DNA of 50,508 nt, taken from assembly GCF_001698815.1 (NCBI RefSeq), contig NZ_LGSI01000007.1, positions 1 to 50,508 on the forward strand, in the 5' to 3' direction. The number at the start of each line of letters is the position of its first letter. Within the stretch, counting starts at the first letter, position 1. Source of the DNA: Pseudomonas syringae. GTDB taxonomy: Bacteria > Pseudomonadota > Gammaproteobacteria > Pseudomonadales > Pseudomonadaceae. A program made the translations under genes and the position numbers. The notes beneath the pieces are model-generated. The model was not told the DNA's origin. It searched no databases and saw nothing but the letters and a program-made list of their open reading frames with translations. Below are positions 34,534 to 44,592 of the stretch, piece by piece.

Positions 34534-34617
34534 TGTAGGACCGGATTCATCCGGGAGGGCGTCGTGTCTGACAACAGAGATGCGTCGACCTTCTCGCGAA
34601 TGAATTCGCTCCTACAG
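34534..34617. repeat. Degenerate REP pair
   Basis: Left half TGTAGGACCGGATTCATCCG (from 34534) and right half CGCGAATGAATTCGCTCCTA (to about 34616) are imperfect inverted copies whose inner dyads differ (CCGG...CCGG against CGCG...CGC). It looks like a hybrid of two REP families. It lies between the convergent NlpC/P60 gene and pilT. Confidence 0.75.
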
Positions 34618-34639
34618 ATCCATCGCCACAATCGCTCGA

Positions 34640-35674
34640 TCAGAAATTATCCGGCACCTTGGCTTTTTCCCGCGCGCTGTCGCGGGTAACCAGGCCGCGG
34701 GTGACCAGATCCTTCATGCACATATCCAGCGTCTGCATGCCCAGCGAACCTCCAGTCTGAATCGCTGAGTACATCTGCGCGACCTTGTCCTCGCGAATCA
34801 GGTTCCTGATCGCCGGCGTGCCCATCATGATTTCGTGCGCGGCAATCCGCCCGCCGCCCACCTTCTTCAGCAGGGTTTGCGACACCACGGCATGCAGCGA
34901 TTCGGACAACATCGAACGAATCATGGATTTTTCCTGCGCCGGAAACACGTCGACGATCCGGTCGATGGTCTTCGCAGCGGACGTGGTGTGCAGCGTGCCG
35001 AACACCAGGTGACCGGTTTCCGCCGCCGTCAGCGCCAGGCGAATGGTTTCCAGGTCGCGCAGCTCGCCCACCAGAATCACGTCCGGGTCTTCACGCAGCG
35101 CCGAGCGCAAGGCCTCCGAGAAGCCAAGCGTATCGCGATGCACTTCGCGTTGGTTGACCAGACACTTCTTGGACTCGTGAACGAATTCGATCGGGTCTTC
35201 GATGGTCAGGATGTGGTGATGCTTGTTGCAGTTCAGGTAATCGACCATCGCTGCGAGGGTCGTCGACTTGCCGGAACCGGTCGGCCCGGTGACCAGAACC
35301 AGGCCGCGCGGCACGTCGGTAATCTTGCGAAACACTTCTCCCATCCCGAGATCTTCCATGCTCAGGATCTTCGAAGGAATGGTCCGGAACACTGCGCCCG
35401 CGCCACGATTATGGTTGAACGCGTTGACCCGAAAGCGCGCCACGCCCGGCACTTCGAAGGAAAAGTCGGTCTCCAGAAGCTCTTCGAAGTTCTGCCGTTG
35501 CTTGTCGTTCATGATGTCGTAGATCAGCTCCTGGACCTCTTTGGCGCTCAGGGCGGGCAGGTTGATCCGCCGCACATCGCCATCGACCCGGATCATCGGC
35601 GGCAGGCCAGCAGAGAGATGCAAGTCCGATGCGCCTTGCTTGGCACTGAAGGCCAGCAGCTCGGTAATATCCAT
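34640..35674 (-). CDS. pilT: Type IV pilus retraction ATPase PilT
   Basis: This is a 344-residue hexameric secretion ATPase that powers pilus retraction and twitching. The Walker A box GPTGSGKST (130-138), the Asp box, Walker B VILVGELRD (199-207), the His box GHLVFGTLHT (221-230) and the C-terminal AIRNLIRE motif needed for retraction are all present. The length equals that of P. aeruginosa PilT. The ATG at 35674 gives the family start MDITELL. P. aeruginosa has pilU directly downstream; here a REP pair and the convergent NlpC gene follow instead. Confidence 0.97.
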   Translation of the reverse strand: MDITELLAFSAKQGASDLHLSAGLPPMIRVDGDVRRINLPALSAKEVQELIYDIMNDKQRQNFEELLETDFSFEVPGVARFRVNAFNHNRGAGAVFRTIPSKILSMEDLGMGEVFRKITDVPRGLVLVTGPTGSGKSTTLAAMVDYLNCNKHHHILTIEDPIEFVHESKKCLVNQREVHRDTLGFSEALRSALREDPDVILVGELRDLETIRLALTAAETGHLVFGTLHTTSAAKTIDRIVDVFPAQEKSMIRSMLSESLHAVVSQTLLKKVGGGRIAAHEIMMGTPAIRNLIREDKVAQMYSAIQTGGSLGMQTLDMCMKDLVTRGLVTRDSAREKAKVPDNF

Positions 35675-35729
35675 ACAGCTCCTCAATCACATAGAATGCC
35701 GCAGACTTTAGCCCTGCTGGCGCAAATCA

Positions 35730-36416
35730 ATGTCCACGATAGCAGCGAACATTTCAACGCTCGGCGCACGAATTAACGCAGCCGCCCTTGCCGCCCAACG
35801 CGATCCTGCTGCCATCGGCCTGCTCGCGGTCAGCAAGACCAAGCCGGCCAGCGCCTTGCGCGAAGCCTATGCGGCGGGGTTGCGCGACTTTGGCGAAAAC
35901 TATTTGCAGGAAGCCCTGAGCAAACAGCTCGAATTGGCCGACCTGCCCTTGTGTTGGCATTTCATCGGCCCCATTCAGTCGAACAAGACTCGCGCTATTG
36001 CCGAGAACTTCGCCTGGGTGCATTCAGTGGATCGTTTGAAAATCGCACAACGTCTGTCTGAGCAACGTCCTGTGGACTTGCCGCAGCTCAATATCTGCAT
36101 TCAGGTCAATGTCAGTGGCGAAGCCAGCAAGTCCGGCTGCTCGCCCGCTGATTTACCGGCGCTGGCCGCCGCGATCAGCGCCTTGCCGCGCCTGAAGCTG
36201 CGCGGTTTGATGGCCATTCCTGAACCAACCGAAGACAGTGCAGAACAAAACGCTGCCTTTGCCGCGGTACGTTCGCTGCAGGAGCAGTTGAATCTGCCAC
36301 TCGACACCCTTTCCATGGGCATGAGCCACGACCTGGAGGCCGCCATTGCACAAGGCGCGACCTGGGTGCGGATCGGTACTGCCCTTTTTGGCGCCCGTGA
36401 TTACGGCCAGCCATAA
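35730..36416 (+). CDS. Pyridoxal phosphate homeostasis protein YggS (PLPBP)
   Basis: This 228-residue PLP-binding, alanine-racemase-fold protein balances free vitamin B6 rather than catalysing a known reaction. The lysine that binds PLP is Lys36 (LLAVSKTKP). Other signatures are DFGENYLQEA, WHFIGPIQSNK and SMGMSHDLEAAIAQGATWVR. It starts 55 bp from the divergent pilT and is followed after 24 bp by proC, the conserved yggS-proC-yggT arrangement. Confidence 0.95.
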   Translation: MSTIAANISTLGARINAAALAAQRDPAAIGLLAVSKTKPASALREAYAAGLRDFGENYLQEALSKQLELADLPLCWHFIGPIQSNKTRAIAENFAWVHSVDRLKIAQRLSEQRPVDLPQLNICIQVNVSGEASKSGCSPADLPALAAAISALPRLKLRGLMAIPEPTEDSAEQNAAFAAVRSLQEQLNLPLDTLSMGMSHDLEAAIAQGATWVRIGTALFGARDYGQP

Positions 36417-36440
36417 CCTTCCCCTCTCAAGGAATCCGAC

Positions 36441-37259
36441 ATGAGCAAGACTCGTATTGCCTTTATCGGCGCCGGCAACATGGCCGCCAGCCTGATCGGC
36501 GGACTGCGCGCCCAGGGCGTGGAAGCCGACTCGATTCGCGCCAGTGATCCCGGCGCCGAACAGCGCGGCAAAATCGCAGCTGAACATGGCATCGTGGTAG
36601 TCGCCGACAACGCCGAAGCCATTGAAGGCGCGGATGTGGTGCTGATCGCGGTCAAGCCGCAGATGATGAAAGCCGTCTGCGAAGCCTTGCGTCCAAGCCT
36701 CAAGCCCCATCAACTAGTGGTGTCCATCGCCGCCGGGATCACCTGCGCGAGCATGGCCCAATGGCTGGGCGAGCAACCTATCGTGCGCTGCATGCCCAAC
36801 ACCCCGGCGCTGTTGCGTCAGGGCGTCAGCGGTTTGTACGCCACGGCTTTGGTGAGCCAGGCACAACGTGAACAGGCCGAGCAGTTGCTGTCGGCAGTGG
36901 GCATTGCACTGTGGCTCGATGAAGAACAGCAGCTGGATGCAGTGACGGCGGTGTCGGGCAGCGGCCCGGCGTACTTCTTTCTGCTGATCGAAGCCATGAC
37001 GGCGGCGGGCGTGAAACTGGGCCTGCCGCAGGAAGTCGCCTCGCAACTGACACTGCAAACTGCGCTGGGCGCCGCGCTGATGGCCACTGGCAGCGATGTT
37101 GACGCTGCCGAGCTGCGTCGTCGGGTAACCTCGCCTGCGGGCACTACAGAAGCTGCAATCAAATCATTCCAGGCCGGAGGCTTCGAAGCTCTGGTCGAAA
37201 CCGCACTCACTGCCGCCGCACAGCGCTCGGCAGAGATGGCCGAACAGTTGGGCAAGTGA
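36441..37259 (+). CDS. proC: Pyrroline-5-carboxylate reductase ProC
   Basis: This 272-residue enzyme reduces pyrroline-5-carboxylate to proline with NAD(P)H. It has an N-terminal Rossmann loop IAFIGAGNMAASLIGGL, the cofactor strand VLIAVKPQMM and the C-terminal signature VTSPAGTTEAAIKSFQAGGF, preceded by AVSGSGPAYFFLLIEAM. An AAGGA box lies before the ATG. It is the middle gene of yggS-proC-yggT. Confidence 0.96.
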   Translation: MSKTRIAFIGAGNMAASLIGGLRAQGVEADSIRASDPGAEQRGKIAAEHGIVVVADNAEAIEGADVVLIAVKPQMMKAVCEALRPSLKPHQLVVSIAAGITCASMAQWLGEQPIVRCMPNTPALLRQGVSGLYATALVSQAQREQAEQLLSAVGIALWLDEEQQLDAVTAVSGSGPAYFFLLIEAMTAAGVKLGLPQEVASQLTLQTALGAALMATGSDVDAAELRRRVTSPAGTTEAAIKSFQAGGFEALVETALTAAAQRSAEMAEQLGK

Positions 37260-37287
37260 TTTTCCAGGCCTTTGAGGAACAGAACCG

Positions 37288-37878
37288 ATGATCGGACTGA
37301 ACACCGCTGCAATCTACATCCTGCAAACCATCGGCAGCTTGTACCTGCTGATCATTTTGCTGCGCTTCGTGCTGCAACTGGTGCGGGCGGACTTCTACAA
37401 CCCGCTGAGCCAGTTCGCGGTGCGCGCCACCCAACCGCTGCTCAAGCCGCTGCGCCGGATCATTCCCAGCCTGTTCGGCCTGGATATGTCGTCGCTGGTG
37501 CTGGCGATCATCGTGCAGCTGATCCTGATGGCCCTGACGCTGTTGCTGGCTTATGGCACCACCGGTGATCCGGTGCATTTGCTGATCTGGGCAATCATTG
37601 GCGTGACCGCGTTGTTCCTGAAGATTTTCTTCTTCGCCCTGATCATCAGCGTGATTCTGTCCTGGGTCGCCCCGGCCAGCCACAACCCTGGCGCGGAAAT
37701 GGTCAACCAGATCTGCGAACCGATGCTGGCCCCGCTGCGCAAGATCCTGCCTAACCTGGGCGGCCTGGATATTTCGCCGATCCTGGCGTTCATGGTCCTC
37801 AAGCTGCTGGACATGTTGGTCATCAACAACCTGGCTGCCATGAGCATGATGCCGGATGTGCTGCGTTTGTTGATCTGA
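37288..37878 (+). CDS. YggT-family membrane protein
   Basis: This 196-residue inner-membrane protein has two YGGT units in tandem (about 5-95 and 100-190). Each has hydrophobic helices and an amphipathic segment with a Pro/Asn turn (ADFYNPLSQF; ASHNPGAEM) followed by EPMLAPLRKILPNLGGLDIS-like residues. Homologues have been linked to osmotic tolerance or cell-shape proteins, but no clear function is settled. It lies 28 bp after proC and is probably the last gene of that operon; a REPIN hairpin follows. Confidence 0.92.
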   Translation: MIGLNTAAIYILQTIGSLYLLIILLRFVLQLVRADFYNPLSQFAVRATQPLLKPLRRIIPSLFGLDMSSLVLAIIVQLILMALTLLLAYGTTGDPVHLLIWAIIGVTALFLKIFFFALIISVILSWVAPASHNPGAEMVNQICEPMLAPLRKILPNLGGLDISPILAFMVLKLLDMLVINNLAAMSMMPDVLRLLI

Positions 37879-37890
37879 CCTGCACAACTG

Positions 37891-37982
37891 CGTAGGACCG
37901 GCTTTAGCCGGGAGGGCGTCAATGCAGACGATGTACATCTATCGTCTGAGATAATGCCCTCCCGGCTGAAGCCGGTCCTACG
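37891..37982. repeat. REPIN (GTAGGACCGGCTTTAGCCGG family)
   Basis: The left arm at 37891-37917 and right arm at 37956-37982 match over 27 bases with one mismatch. A 38-bp spacer between them contains its own weak dyad (CAGACGATgtacatctATCGTCTG). It sits 12 bp after the yggT stop. The following 100 bp before metX hold its promoter region, with nothing clearly recognisable. Confidence 0.9.
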
Positions 37983-38081
37983 GAGAATGCGAGTGAGCCG
38001 CCGATGCCCGAATTATTCCTTGGTTGCCCCTCCCCCCGTCGGTCTTTAGACTTACGCCTCATTTAAGCGAGAGCAGGGTCG

Positions 38082-39221
38082 ATGTCCACGGTCTTTCCCG
38101 AAGATTCTGTCGGTCTAGTCACGCCGCAACTGGCGCATTTCAGCGAGCCTCTGGCCCTGGCCTGTGGTCGTTCCTTGCCTGCCTACGACCTGATTTACGA
38201 AACCTATGGCGAACTCAATGCCGCGCGCAGCAATGCCGTGCTGGTGTGCCACGCCTTGTCCGGTCATCACCACGCGGCGGGTTTCAATAGCGTCGACGAG
38301 CGCAAGCCCGGCTGGTGGGACAGCTGCATCGGTCCCGGCAAGCCCATCGACACCAACCGCTTCTTCGTGGTCAGCCTGAACAACCTGGGCGGCTGCAACG
38401 GCTCCACCGGCCCGAGCAGCATCGATCCGGAAACCGGCAAGCCGTTCGGCGCGAATTTCCCGGTGTTGACCGTCGAGGACTGGGTTCACAGCCAGGCGCG
38501 TCTGGCTGATCTGCTCGGCGTCGAGCAATGGGCGGCAGTGGTCGGCGGCAGCCTGGGCGGCATGCAGGCGCTGCAATGGACCATGACTTACCCCAATCGC
38601 GTGCGCCATTGTCTGGCCATTGCTTCGGCACCCAAGCTGTCGGCGCAGAACATCGCCTTCAACGAAGTGGCGCGGCAGGCAATCCTCTCCGACCCGGAAT
38701 TCCATGGCGGCGACTTCCAGGAATTTGGCGTGATCCCCAAGCGCGGCCTGATGCTGGCGCGTATGGTCGGCCACATCACGTATCTGTCCGACGATTCCAT
38801 GGGCGAGAAATTCGGCCGTGGTCTCAAGAGCGAGAAGCTCAACTACGACTTTCACAGCGTCGAGTTCAAGGTCGAAAGCTATCTGCGTTATCAGGGTGAG
38901 GAGTTCTCCGGGCGTTTCGATGCCAACACTTACCTGCTGATGACCAAGGCGCTGGACTACTTCGACCCGGCCGGCGCGTTCAACGACAATCTGGCGGCGA
39001 CGCTGGCCAACGTTACCGCCGAGTTCTGCGTGATTTCGTTCACCACTGACTGGCGCTTTTCCCCGGCCCGCTCCCGGGAACTGGTGGACGCACTGATGGC
39101 GGCGAAGAAGAACGTCTGCTACCTGGAAATCGACGCGCCCCAGGGCCACGACGCCTTCCTGATCCCGATCCCGCGCTACTTGCAGGCTTTCTCCAGCTAC
39201 ATGAACCGCATTGCACTTTGA
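38082..39221 (+). CDS. metX: Homoserine O-succinyltransferase MetX
   Basis: This is a 379-residue alpha/beta-hydrolase-fold acyltransferase of methionine synthesis. The nucleophile elbow [10 protein letters not shown] holds Ser157, and the Asp (TTDWRFSP) and His (APQGHDAFL) of the triad are visible near the C-terminus. Although the MetX family was named for acetyl transfer, the Pseudomonas enzymes use succinyl-CoA (MetXS); that is taken from knowledge of the family. It is followed after 7 bp by metW, the usual pair. Confidence 0.94.
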   Translation: MSTVFPEDSVGLVTPQLAHFSEPLALACGRSLPAYDLIYETYGELNAARSNAVLVCHALSGHHHAAGFNSVDERKPGWWDSCIGPGKPIDTNRFFVVSLNNLGGCNGSTGPSSIDPETGKPFGANFPVLTVEDWVHSQARLADLLGVEQWAAVVGGSLGGMQALQWTMTYPNRVRHCLAIASAPKLSAQNIAFNEVARQAILSDPEFHGGDFQEFGVIPKRGLMLARMVGHITYLSDDSMGEKFGRGLKSEKLNYDFHSVEFKVESYLRYQGEEFSGRFDANTYLLMTKALDYFDPAGAFNDNLAATLANVTAEFCVISFTTDWRFSPARSRELVDALMAAKKNVCYLEIDAPQGHDAFLIPIPRYLQAFSSYMNRIAL

Positions 39222-39228
39222 GGAAGCC

Positions 39229-39849
39229 ATGAGAGCTGACCTGGAAATCATCCAAGAATGGATCCCTGCGGGCAGCCGGGTGCTCGACCTCGGTTGCGGC
39301 GACGGCGAACTGCTGGCCTGGCTGCGAGACAACAAGCAAGTCACCGGCTACGGCCTGGAAAACGACGCCGATAACATCGCCCGCTGCGTGGGCAAGGGCG
39401 TCAATGTCATCGAGCAGGATCTGGACAAGGGCCTGGGCAACTTCGCCAGTAACAGTTTTGACGTCGTGGTCATGACCCAGGCGCTGCAAGCGGTGAGCTA
39501 CCCGGACAAGATCCTCGACGAAATGCTCCGCGTCGGCCGCCAGTGCATCATCACTTTCCCCAACTTCGGTCACTGGCGATGCCGCTGGTATCTGGCGACC
39601 AAGGGCCGCATGCCGGTGTCGGACTTCCTGCCTTACACCTGGTACAACACACCCAATATCCACTTCTGCACCTTCGAAGACTTCGAAGACCTGTGCCGGG
39701 GCCGCCACGCGCGCGTCATTGATCGGCTTGCGGTAGATCAACTGCATCGACACGGTTGGGCCAGTAAGCTATGGCCTAACCTGTTAGGTGAGATTGGCAT
39801 CTATCGGGTCAGCAGTCCGGGCCTGCAAGAGCACCAGATTGCGATTTGA
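39229..39849 (+). CDS. metW: MetW, methionine biosynthesis methyltransferase-fold protein
   Basis: This 206-residue protein has an S-adenosylmethionine-binding loop (RVLDLGCGDGELLAWLRDN). MetW partners with MetX and is required for its activity in several bacteria. The ATG at 39229 has an AGGA box and starts MRADLEIIQEWI, the usual family start; the upstream in-frame ATG at 39211 lies inside metX. Downstream are a DUF4426 gene and rdgB, so metX-metW-DUF4426-rdgB-hemW may be one transcript. Confidence 0.94.
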   Translation: MRADLEIIQEWIPAGSRVLDLGCGDGELLAWLRDNKQVTGYGLENDADNIARCVGKGVNVIEQDLDKGLGNFASNSFDVVVMTQALQAVSYPDKILDEMLRVGRQCIITFPNFGHWRCRWYLATKGRMPVSDFLPYTWYNTPNIHFCTFEDFEDLCRGRHARVIDRLAVDQLHRHGWASKLWPNLLGEIGIYRVSSPGLQEHQIAI

Positions 39850-39874
39850 GTCACTTCATGACAGGAGAATGATC

Positions 39875-40321
39875 ATGCGCCGCCTAGCTGTCTTTTTATG
39901 CACCTTGTGCCTGGCCTTGCCGCTGATGGCCGCCGACTACGCCAAGCCCGAGCGCCAGGAACAATTCGGTGAGCTGACCGTGCACTACAACGCGTTCGGG
40001 TCCAGCGTCCTGCAACCCGCCATCGCCGAAGCCACCGGCCTGATTCGCAGCAAGGATCAGGGCGTGCTGAACATCGCTGCGGCCAAGGCCGGCAAGACCA
40101 TTCCCGCCAATGTCACCGGCAACGTGAAAGACCTGACCGGTCGGGAAAAAAACCTCACCTTCAAGCAGATCAATGACAAGGGCGCGGTCTACTACATCGC
40201 GCAGTTCGCTCTTGATCCGGGTCCGTCAGCAACCTACACCTTCACGGTCAACGTGAAGGCCGGTAACGACGACGCACACTCGTTCAGCTTCAACCAAGAC
40301 ATCTACTCAGGCGACAAATGA
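39875..40321 (+). CDS. DUF4426 periplasmic protein
   Basis: This 148-residue protein has a signal peptide (residues 1-18, ending LPLMAA) and a single DUF4426 domain with a beta-rich sequence ([29 protein letters not shown]). Its function is not known. The position between metW and rdgB is conserved in Pseudomonas. The ATG at 39875 stands eight bases from a GGAG box; another ATG six bases earlier is too close to that box. Its stop overlaps the rdgB start by four bases. Confidence 0.9.
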   Translation: MRRLAVFLCTLCLALPLMAADYAKPERQEQFGELTVHYNAFGSSVLQPAIAEATGLIRSKDQGVLNIAAAKAGKTIPANVTGNVKDLTGREKNLTFKQINDKGAVYYIAQFALDPGPSATYTFTVNVKAGNDDAHSFSFNQDIYSGDK

Positions 40322-40911
40322 CTTTTCCGCAGCTCGTATTGGCCAGCCACAACGCCGGCAAACTCAAAGAACTTCAGGCCATGCTCGGCGACAGCGTGCA
40401 ACTTCGCTCGATTGGCGAATTCAGTCAGGTCGAGCCGGAAGAAACCGGCCTGTCGTTTGTCGAGAACGCGATCCTCAAGGCGCGTAACGCTGCGCGTATT
40501 TCCGGAATGCCCGCCCTGGCGGACGATTCGGGGCTGGCGGTGGATTATCTGGGCGGCGCGCCGGGGATTTATTCGGCGCGTTATGCCGACGGCCAGGGCG
40601 ACGCGGCGAACAACGCCAAATTGCTGGACGTGCTCAATGACGTGCCCGAAGAGCAACGCGGCGCGCAGTTCGTGTGTGTGCTGGCCTTGGTCCGTCACGC
40701 TGATGATCCGCTGCCGATTCTGTGCGAAGGGCTGTGGCATGGGCGCATTCTGACTGCTGCGAGTGGCGCGCATGGTTTCGGTTACGATCCGCTGTTCTGG
40801 GTGCCGGAGCGCAATTGCTCCAGCGCCGAACTGAGTCCCGCCGAGAAAAACCAGCTAAGCCATCGCGCCCGCGCCATGGCCATTCTGCGCCAGCGCTTGA
40901 GTTTGAAATGA
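40318..40911 (+). CDS. rdgB: dITP/XTP pyrophosphatase RdgB (HAM1)
   Basis: This 197-residue enzyme hydrolyses deaminated purine nucleotides (dITP, XTP) to keep them out of DNA and RNA. Motifs are [18 protein letters not shown] at the N-terminus, [20 protein letters not shown] and the C-terminal [12 protein letters not shown]. Both ends overlap neighbours by four bases (ATGA), coupling it to the DUF4426 gene and to hemW. Confidence 0.96.
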   Translation: MTFPQLVLASHNAGKLKELQAMLGDSVQLRSIGEFSQVEPEETGLSFVENAILKARNAARISGMPALADDSGLAVDYLGGAPGIYSARYADGQGDAANNAKLLDVLNDVPEEQRGAQFVCVLALVRHADDPLPILCEGLWHGRILTAASGAHGFGYDPLFWVPERNCSSAELSPAEKNQLSHRARAMAILRQRLSLK

Positions 40912-42122
40912 CCCACGACTCACCCGCCCAACCGCTGTTTCTCGGTGAAACCGGTTTTTCCTCGACCGGCCCGCGAGCAGCGCTGCCGCAACTGCCGCCG
41001 TTGTCGCTGTATATCCATATTCCGTGGTGCGTGCGCAAATGCCCGTATTGCGACTTCAATTCCCACACCGCCAGCCCGGTGCTGCCGGAAGCCGAATACA
41101 TCGACGCGCTGCTGGCCGACCTGGATCTGGACCTGCCCAATGTGCACGGCAGGGAATTGAGCTCGATTTTCTTCGGCGGCGGCACGCCGAGCCTGTTCAG
41201 CGCCGAGGCACTGGGCCGCTTGCTCAAGGGCGTCGAACAGCGCATTCGCTTCGCCAGCGACATCGAAATCACTCTGGAAGCCAATCCAGGCACGTTCGAG
41301 CAGGTCAAGTTCAGCGCCTATCGCGGGCTGGGGATCAATCGGCTGTCCATCGGCATCCAGAGCTTTCAGGAAGCCAAACTAAAAGCGCTGGGGCGGATTC
41401 ACAACGGCGACGAAGCAATTCGCGCCGCCGACATGGCGCGTCAGGCTGGTTTCGATAACTTCAACATGGACTTGATGCACGGCCTGCCGGATCAGTCGCA
41501 AAGCGATGCCTTGGGCGATCTGCAACAGGCCATTGATCTGGGCCCGACGCATTTGTCCTGGTATCAACTGACGCTGGAGCCGAACACCGTGTTCTGGAAC
41601 CAGCCGCCCGTGCTGCCCGAAGACGACATTCTTTGGGACATCCAGGAAGCCGGGCAACTGCTGCTCGCCGAAAACGGTTACGCGCAATACGAAGTCTCGG
41701 CCTACGCACAACCTGGCAGACCGGCGCGGCATAACCTCAATTACTGGAGTTTTGGCGACTTCATCGGCATTGGCGCCGGCGCTCACGGCAAGCTCAGCCA
41801 TCCGGACGGGCGCATCGTGCGTACCTGGAAAACCCGACTGCCAAAGGATTACCTCAACCCGGCCAAGCCATTCAAGGCCGGAGAAAAGCTGCTCAGCGTC
41901 GAAGAATTGCCGTTCGAATTCCTGATGAATGCGCTGCGCCTGACAAATGGTGTCGACGCTGCGTTATTTCGCCAGCGCACCGGTCTAAGCCTCGATTCAC
42001 TGGCCAGCGCCCGTCAGCAAGCCGAACAACGTGGCCTGCTGCTGGCTGATCCGACACGACTGGTCGCCACGCCCCAAGGCCAGCTGTTTCTCAATGACTT
42101 GCTGCAATACTTTTTAATCTAA
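40908..42122 (+). CDS. hemW: Radical SAM heme chaperone HemW
   Basis: This 404-residue radical SAM protein is related to coproporphyrinogen oxidase HemN. The cluster motif is [10 protein letters not shown] (Cys-x3-Cys-x2-Cys) after LYIHIPW, followed by [10 protein letters not shown]. HemW proteins bind and hand over heme rather than oxidise coproporphyrinogen. The ATG at 40908 overlaps the rdgB stop. A long in-frame extension back to 40722 lies entirely within rdgB and was rejected. Confidence 0.95.
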   Translation: MTHDSPAQPLFLGETGFSSTGPRAALPQLPPLSLYIHIPWCVRKCPYCDFNSHTASPVLPEAEYIDALLADLDLDLPNVHGRELSSIFFGGGTPSLFSAEALGRLLKGVEQRIRFASDIEITLEANPGTFEQVKFSAYRGLGINRLSIGIQSFQEAKLKALGRIHNGDEAIRAADMARQAGFDNFNMDLMHGLPDQSQSDALGDLQQAIDLGPTHLSWYQLTLEPNTVFWNQPPVLPEDDILWDIQEAGQLLLAENGYAQYEVSAYAQPGRPARHNLNYWSFGDFIGIGAGAHGKLSHPDGRIVRTWKTRLPKDYLNPAKPFKAGEKLLSVEELPFEFLMNALRLTNGVDAALFRQRTGLSLDSLASARQQAEQRGLLLADPTRLVATPQGQLFLNDLLQYFLI

Positions 42123-42131
42123 GGACCCTGC

Positions 42132-42455
42132 ATGGATTTCATCTTCGACCTGCTCGCCACTGCCTCCCGCTGGAGCCGCAGCAACCTTTCGGAAATCGCG
42201 CTGGCGCTGGTGGGCTGTTTGCTGGTGTTGTTTGGCGCTGACTTCAAGGGCTGGGTCGAACAACGCATCAGCAGCTTCGCAGGCGCATTGCGCATCCCGC
42301 TCATGGCATTGCTGGTCACCCTCGGTAGCGGCGCCGCGCTGATCTATGCCACGCCGTGGGTGATTCGCGGGCTAAGCCAGTTCAACAACTACAGCCTGGC
42401 GCCGGTGTTGGTGGTGGTGCTGGTGTTGATCGGGGTTGTTGCGGACAGGAAGTGA
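42132..42455 (+). CDS. DUF3392 small membrane protein
   Basis: This 107-residue protein has three hydrophobic segments (about 22-37, 55-75 and 86-103). The family, DUF3392, has no known function. It starts 9 bp after hemW with an AAGGA box, so it is probably the last gene of the metX-hemW transcript. A REPIN follows 20 bp after the stop. Confidence 0.88.
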   Translation: MDFIFDLLATASRWSRSNLSEIALALVGCLLVLFGADFKGWVEQRISSFAGALRIPLMALLVTLGSGAALIYATPWVIRGLSQFNNYSLAPVLVVVLVLIGVVADRK

Positions 42456-42474
42456 AGCAAGAGTTACCGCTCCC

Positions 42475-42563
42475 GTAGGACCGGCTTCAGCCGGGAGGAG
42501 GCCAGCACAGTCGCGGCATTTCATTATCCGAAATGACGCCCTCCCGGCTGAAGCCGGTCCTAC
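42475..42563. repeat. REPIN (GTAGGACCGGCTTCAGCCGG family)
   Basis: Inverted arms at 42475-42497 and 42541-42563 form a long hairpin between the convergent DUF3392 gene and trmB. The arm sequence differs from the 31.4-kb element by one base, which is matched by a compensating change in the other arm. Confidence 0.9.
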
Positions 42564-42580
42564 AGGTCAGGCGACGGGCC

Positions 42581-43312
42581 TTAATTCAGCTTCTCAAACT
42601 TCAAATCCCAAACCCCATGCCCCAGACGTTCGCCACGGCGTTCGAACTTGGTGATCGGGCGTTCGGTTGGGCGCGGGACGCATTTGCCGTCTTCGGCGAG
42701 GTTGCGATAGCCCGGTGCGACGTTCATCACTTCCAGCATGAACTCGGCATAGGGTTCCCAATCGGTGGCCATGTGCAGCACACCGCCAACCTTGAGCTTG
42801 CTGCGCACCAGTTCGGCAAATTCAGGCTGCACGATGCGGCGCTTGTGGTGACGGCTCTTGTGCCATGGATCGGGGAAAAACAGCATCAGCCGATCGAGGC
42901 TGTTGTCGGCGATGCAGCGGTTGAGCACTTCGATCGCGTCGCAATCGTAGACCCGCACGTTGGTCAGGCCTTGAGTCAGCACGCCATTGAGCAGCGCGCC
43001 GACGCCCGGATTGTGCACTTCGACGCCGATGAAATCCTGGTCCGGCGCAGCCGCCGCCATCTCCAGCAGGGAATGGCCCATGCCGAAGCCGATTTCCAGG
43101 GTGCGCGGCGCAGAGCGGCCAAACACCTGATTGTAGTCGACCGGCGCATCGGTCAGCGGCAGAACGAACAACGGGCGACCTTGATCCAGGCCACGTTGCT
43201 GGCCTTCAGTCATGCGTCCGGCGCGCATCACGAAACTCTTGATGCGCCGGTGTTGGCGTTCTGCGCCCTCTTCTGCAACAGGCGACTCGGGTGGAACGTG
43301 CGAATCAGTCAT
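42581..43312 (-). CDS. trmB: tRNA (guanine-N7-)-methyltransferase TrmB
   Basis: This 243-residue SAM-dependent enzyme makes m7G46 in tRNA. Signatures are [32 protein letters not shown] and the catalytic-region [21 protein letters not shown] take the ATG at 43312; a TTG one codon upstream is also in frame. A REPIN lies directly upstream, between trmB and thiG. Confidence 0.95.
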   Translation of the reverse strand: MTDSHVPPESPVAEEGAERQHRRIKSFVMRAGRMTEGQQRGLDQGRPLFVLPLTDAPVDYNQVFGRSAPRTLEIGFGMGHSLLEMAAAAPDQDFIGVEVHNPGVGALLNGVLTQGLTNVRVYDCDAIEVLNRCIADNSLDRLMLFFPDPWHKSRHHKRRIVQPEFAELVRSKLKVGGVLHMATDWEPYAEFMLEVMNVAPGYRNLAEDGKCVPRPTERPITKFERRGERLGHGVWDLKFEKLN

Positions 43313-43350
43313 CAACGAGCTCTATATCAAACGACACATTATCTATTTGA

Positions 43351-43443
43351 CCGTAGGACCGGCTTTAGCCGGGAGAGGGCCAATACATCCGACGAAATTC
43401 CTTGATCAGAATGACGCCCTCCCGGCTAGAGCCGGTCCTACGG
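43351..43443. repeat. REPIN (GTAGGACCGGCTTTAGCCGG family)
   Basis: The left arm starts CCGTAGGACCGGCTTTAGCC (43351) and the right arm ends GAGCCGGTCCTACGG (43443). The inner 44-bp spacer is variable. It ends 8 bp from the thiG stop codon and separates thiG from trmB, both read leftwards. Confidence 0.9.
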
Positions 43444-43451
43444 TAGGAGTC

Positions 43452-44246
43452 CTACCGGATCAAACCATCCAGCGGCGAGGAAGCGCTGGCATAGAGTTTT
43501 TTCGGCATGCGCCCGGCAAGGTAGGCCATACGGCCAGCAATGACGGCGTGTTTCATGGCGGCGCCCATCAGGATCGGGTCCTGCGCGTGAGCGATGGCCG
43601 AGTTCATCAGCACCGCTTCGCAGCCCAGTTCCATGGCGATGGTGGCATCGGATGCGGTGCCGACACCAGCATCGACCAGCACCGGCACTTTGGTTTCTTC
43701 GAGGATGATCTGCAGGTTGTACGGATTGCAGATCCCCAGGCCGCTGCCGATCAAACCCGCCAGAGGCATGATCGCGATGCAGCCGATTTCCGCCAGTTGC
43801 CGGGCAATGATCGGGTCATCGCTGGTGTAGACCATCACGTCGAAGCCTTCCTTGACCAGCACTTCGGCGGCCTTGAGGGTTTCGATCACGTTAGGGAACA
43901 GGGTTTTCTGGTCGGCCAGCACTTCGAGCTTGACCAGATTCTTGCCGTCGAGCAGCTCACGGGCCAGGCGGCAGGTGCGCACGGCCTCGATGGCGTCGAA
44001 GCAGCCGGCGGTGTTCGGCAGGATGGTGTAGCGGTCCGGCGGCAGGATATCCAGCAGGTTCGGCTCGCCCGGATTCTGGCCCAGATTGGTCCGGCGCACC
44101 GCGACCGTGACGATCTCGGCGCCCGAAGCTTCGATAGCCAGACGGGTTTGTTCCATATCGACGTACTTGCCGGTACCGACCAGCAGGCGCGACTCGAAAG
44201 TCCGACCGGCCAGGGTGAACGGCTTGTCGCTGCGAACGTTGCTCAT
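43452..44246 (-). CDS. thiG: Thiazole synthase ThiG
   Basis: This 264-residue TIM-barrel enzyme forms the thiazole of thiamine from deoxyxylulose phosphate, dehydroglycine and ThiS-thiocarboxylate. Visible are [45 protein letters not shown] and [20 protein letters not shown] (the phosphate site). It lies 53 bp after thiS on the same strand. Both are read leftwards and then trmB follows beyond a REPIN. Confidence 0.96.
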   Translation of the reverse strand: MSNVRSDKPFTLAGRTFESRLLVGTGKYVDMEQTRLAIEASGAEIVTVAVRRTNLGQNPGEPNLLDILPPDRYTILPNTAGCFDAIEAVRTCRLARELLDGKNLVKLEVLADQKTLFPNVIETLKAAEVLVKEGFDVMVYTSDDPIIARQLAEIGCIAIMPLAGLIGSGLGICNPYNLQIILEETKVPVLVDAGVGTASDATIAMELGCEAVLMNSAIAHAQDPILMGAAMKHAVIAGRMAYLAGRMPKKLYASASSPLDGLIR

Positions 44247-44299
44247 GGGAAATCCTCTTGGAAGGTTTCTAGCAGATTGAAATCACTGCGTGCCGGGGG

Positions 44300-44500
44300 C
44301 TAGCCGCCGCCGATGGCGTGGACCACTTCGACCTGATCGCCGTCGCTCAAGACCGTGGACACATGCTGGCTGCGCGGCACGATATCCAGGTTCAGCTCGA
44401 CTGCGACGCGACGCCCGGCAAGGTCAAGGCGGGTCAGCAGTGCCAGGACGGTTTCGCCATCCGGCAGTTCAAGGGGTTCGCCGTTCAACTGAATGTGCAT
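44300..44500 (-). CDS. thiS: Sulfur carrier protein ThiS
   Basis: This is a 66-residue ubiquitin-like protein ending in the required double glycine (HAIGGG at the C-terminus), which ThiF adenylates and the thiocarboxylate machinery then loads with sulfur. The N-terminus [18 protein letters not shown] is typical. It stands immediately upstream of thiG, its functional partner. Confidence 0.95.
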   Translation of the reverse strand: MHIQLNGEPLELPDGETVLALLTRLDLAGRRVAVELNLDIVPRSQHVSTVLSDGDQVEVVHAIGGG

Positions 44501-44592
44501 GCGCGAGTGCAGCCATCATTTTAGGGGCGAGCATTCTAGCCCGATCAGCCGGTATGACCAAGGCAAAGCCACGCCATTCGTCTCGGCGCCGG

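Noticed and set aside
44501..44592. TPP riboswitch upstream of thiS
   Set aside because: The space is too short and lacks the conserved CTGAGA core; in pseudomonads the switch is normally at thiC.
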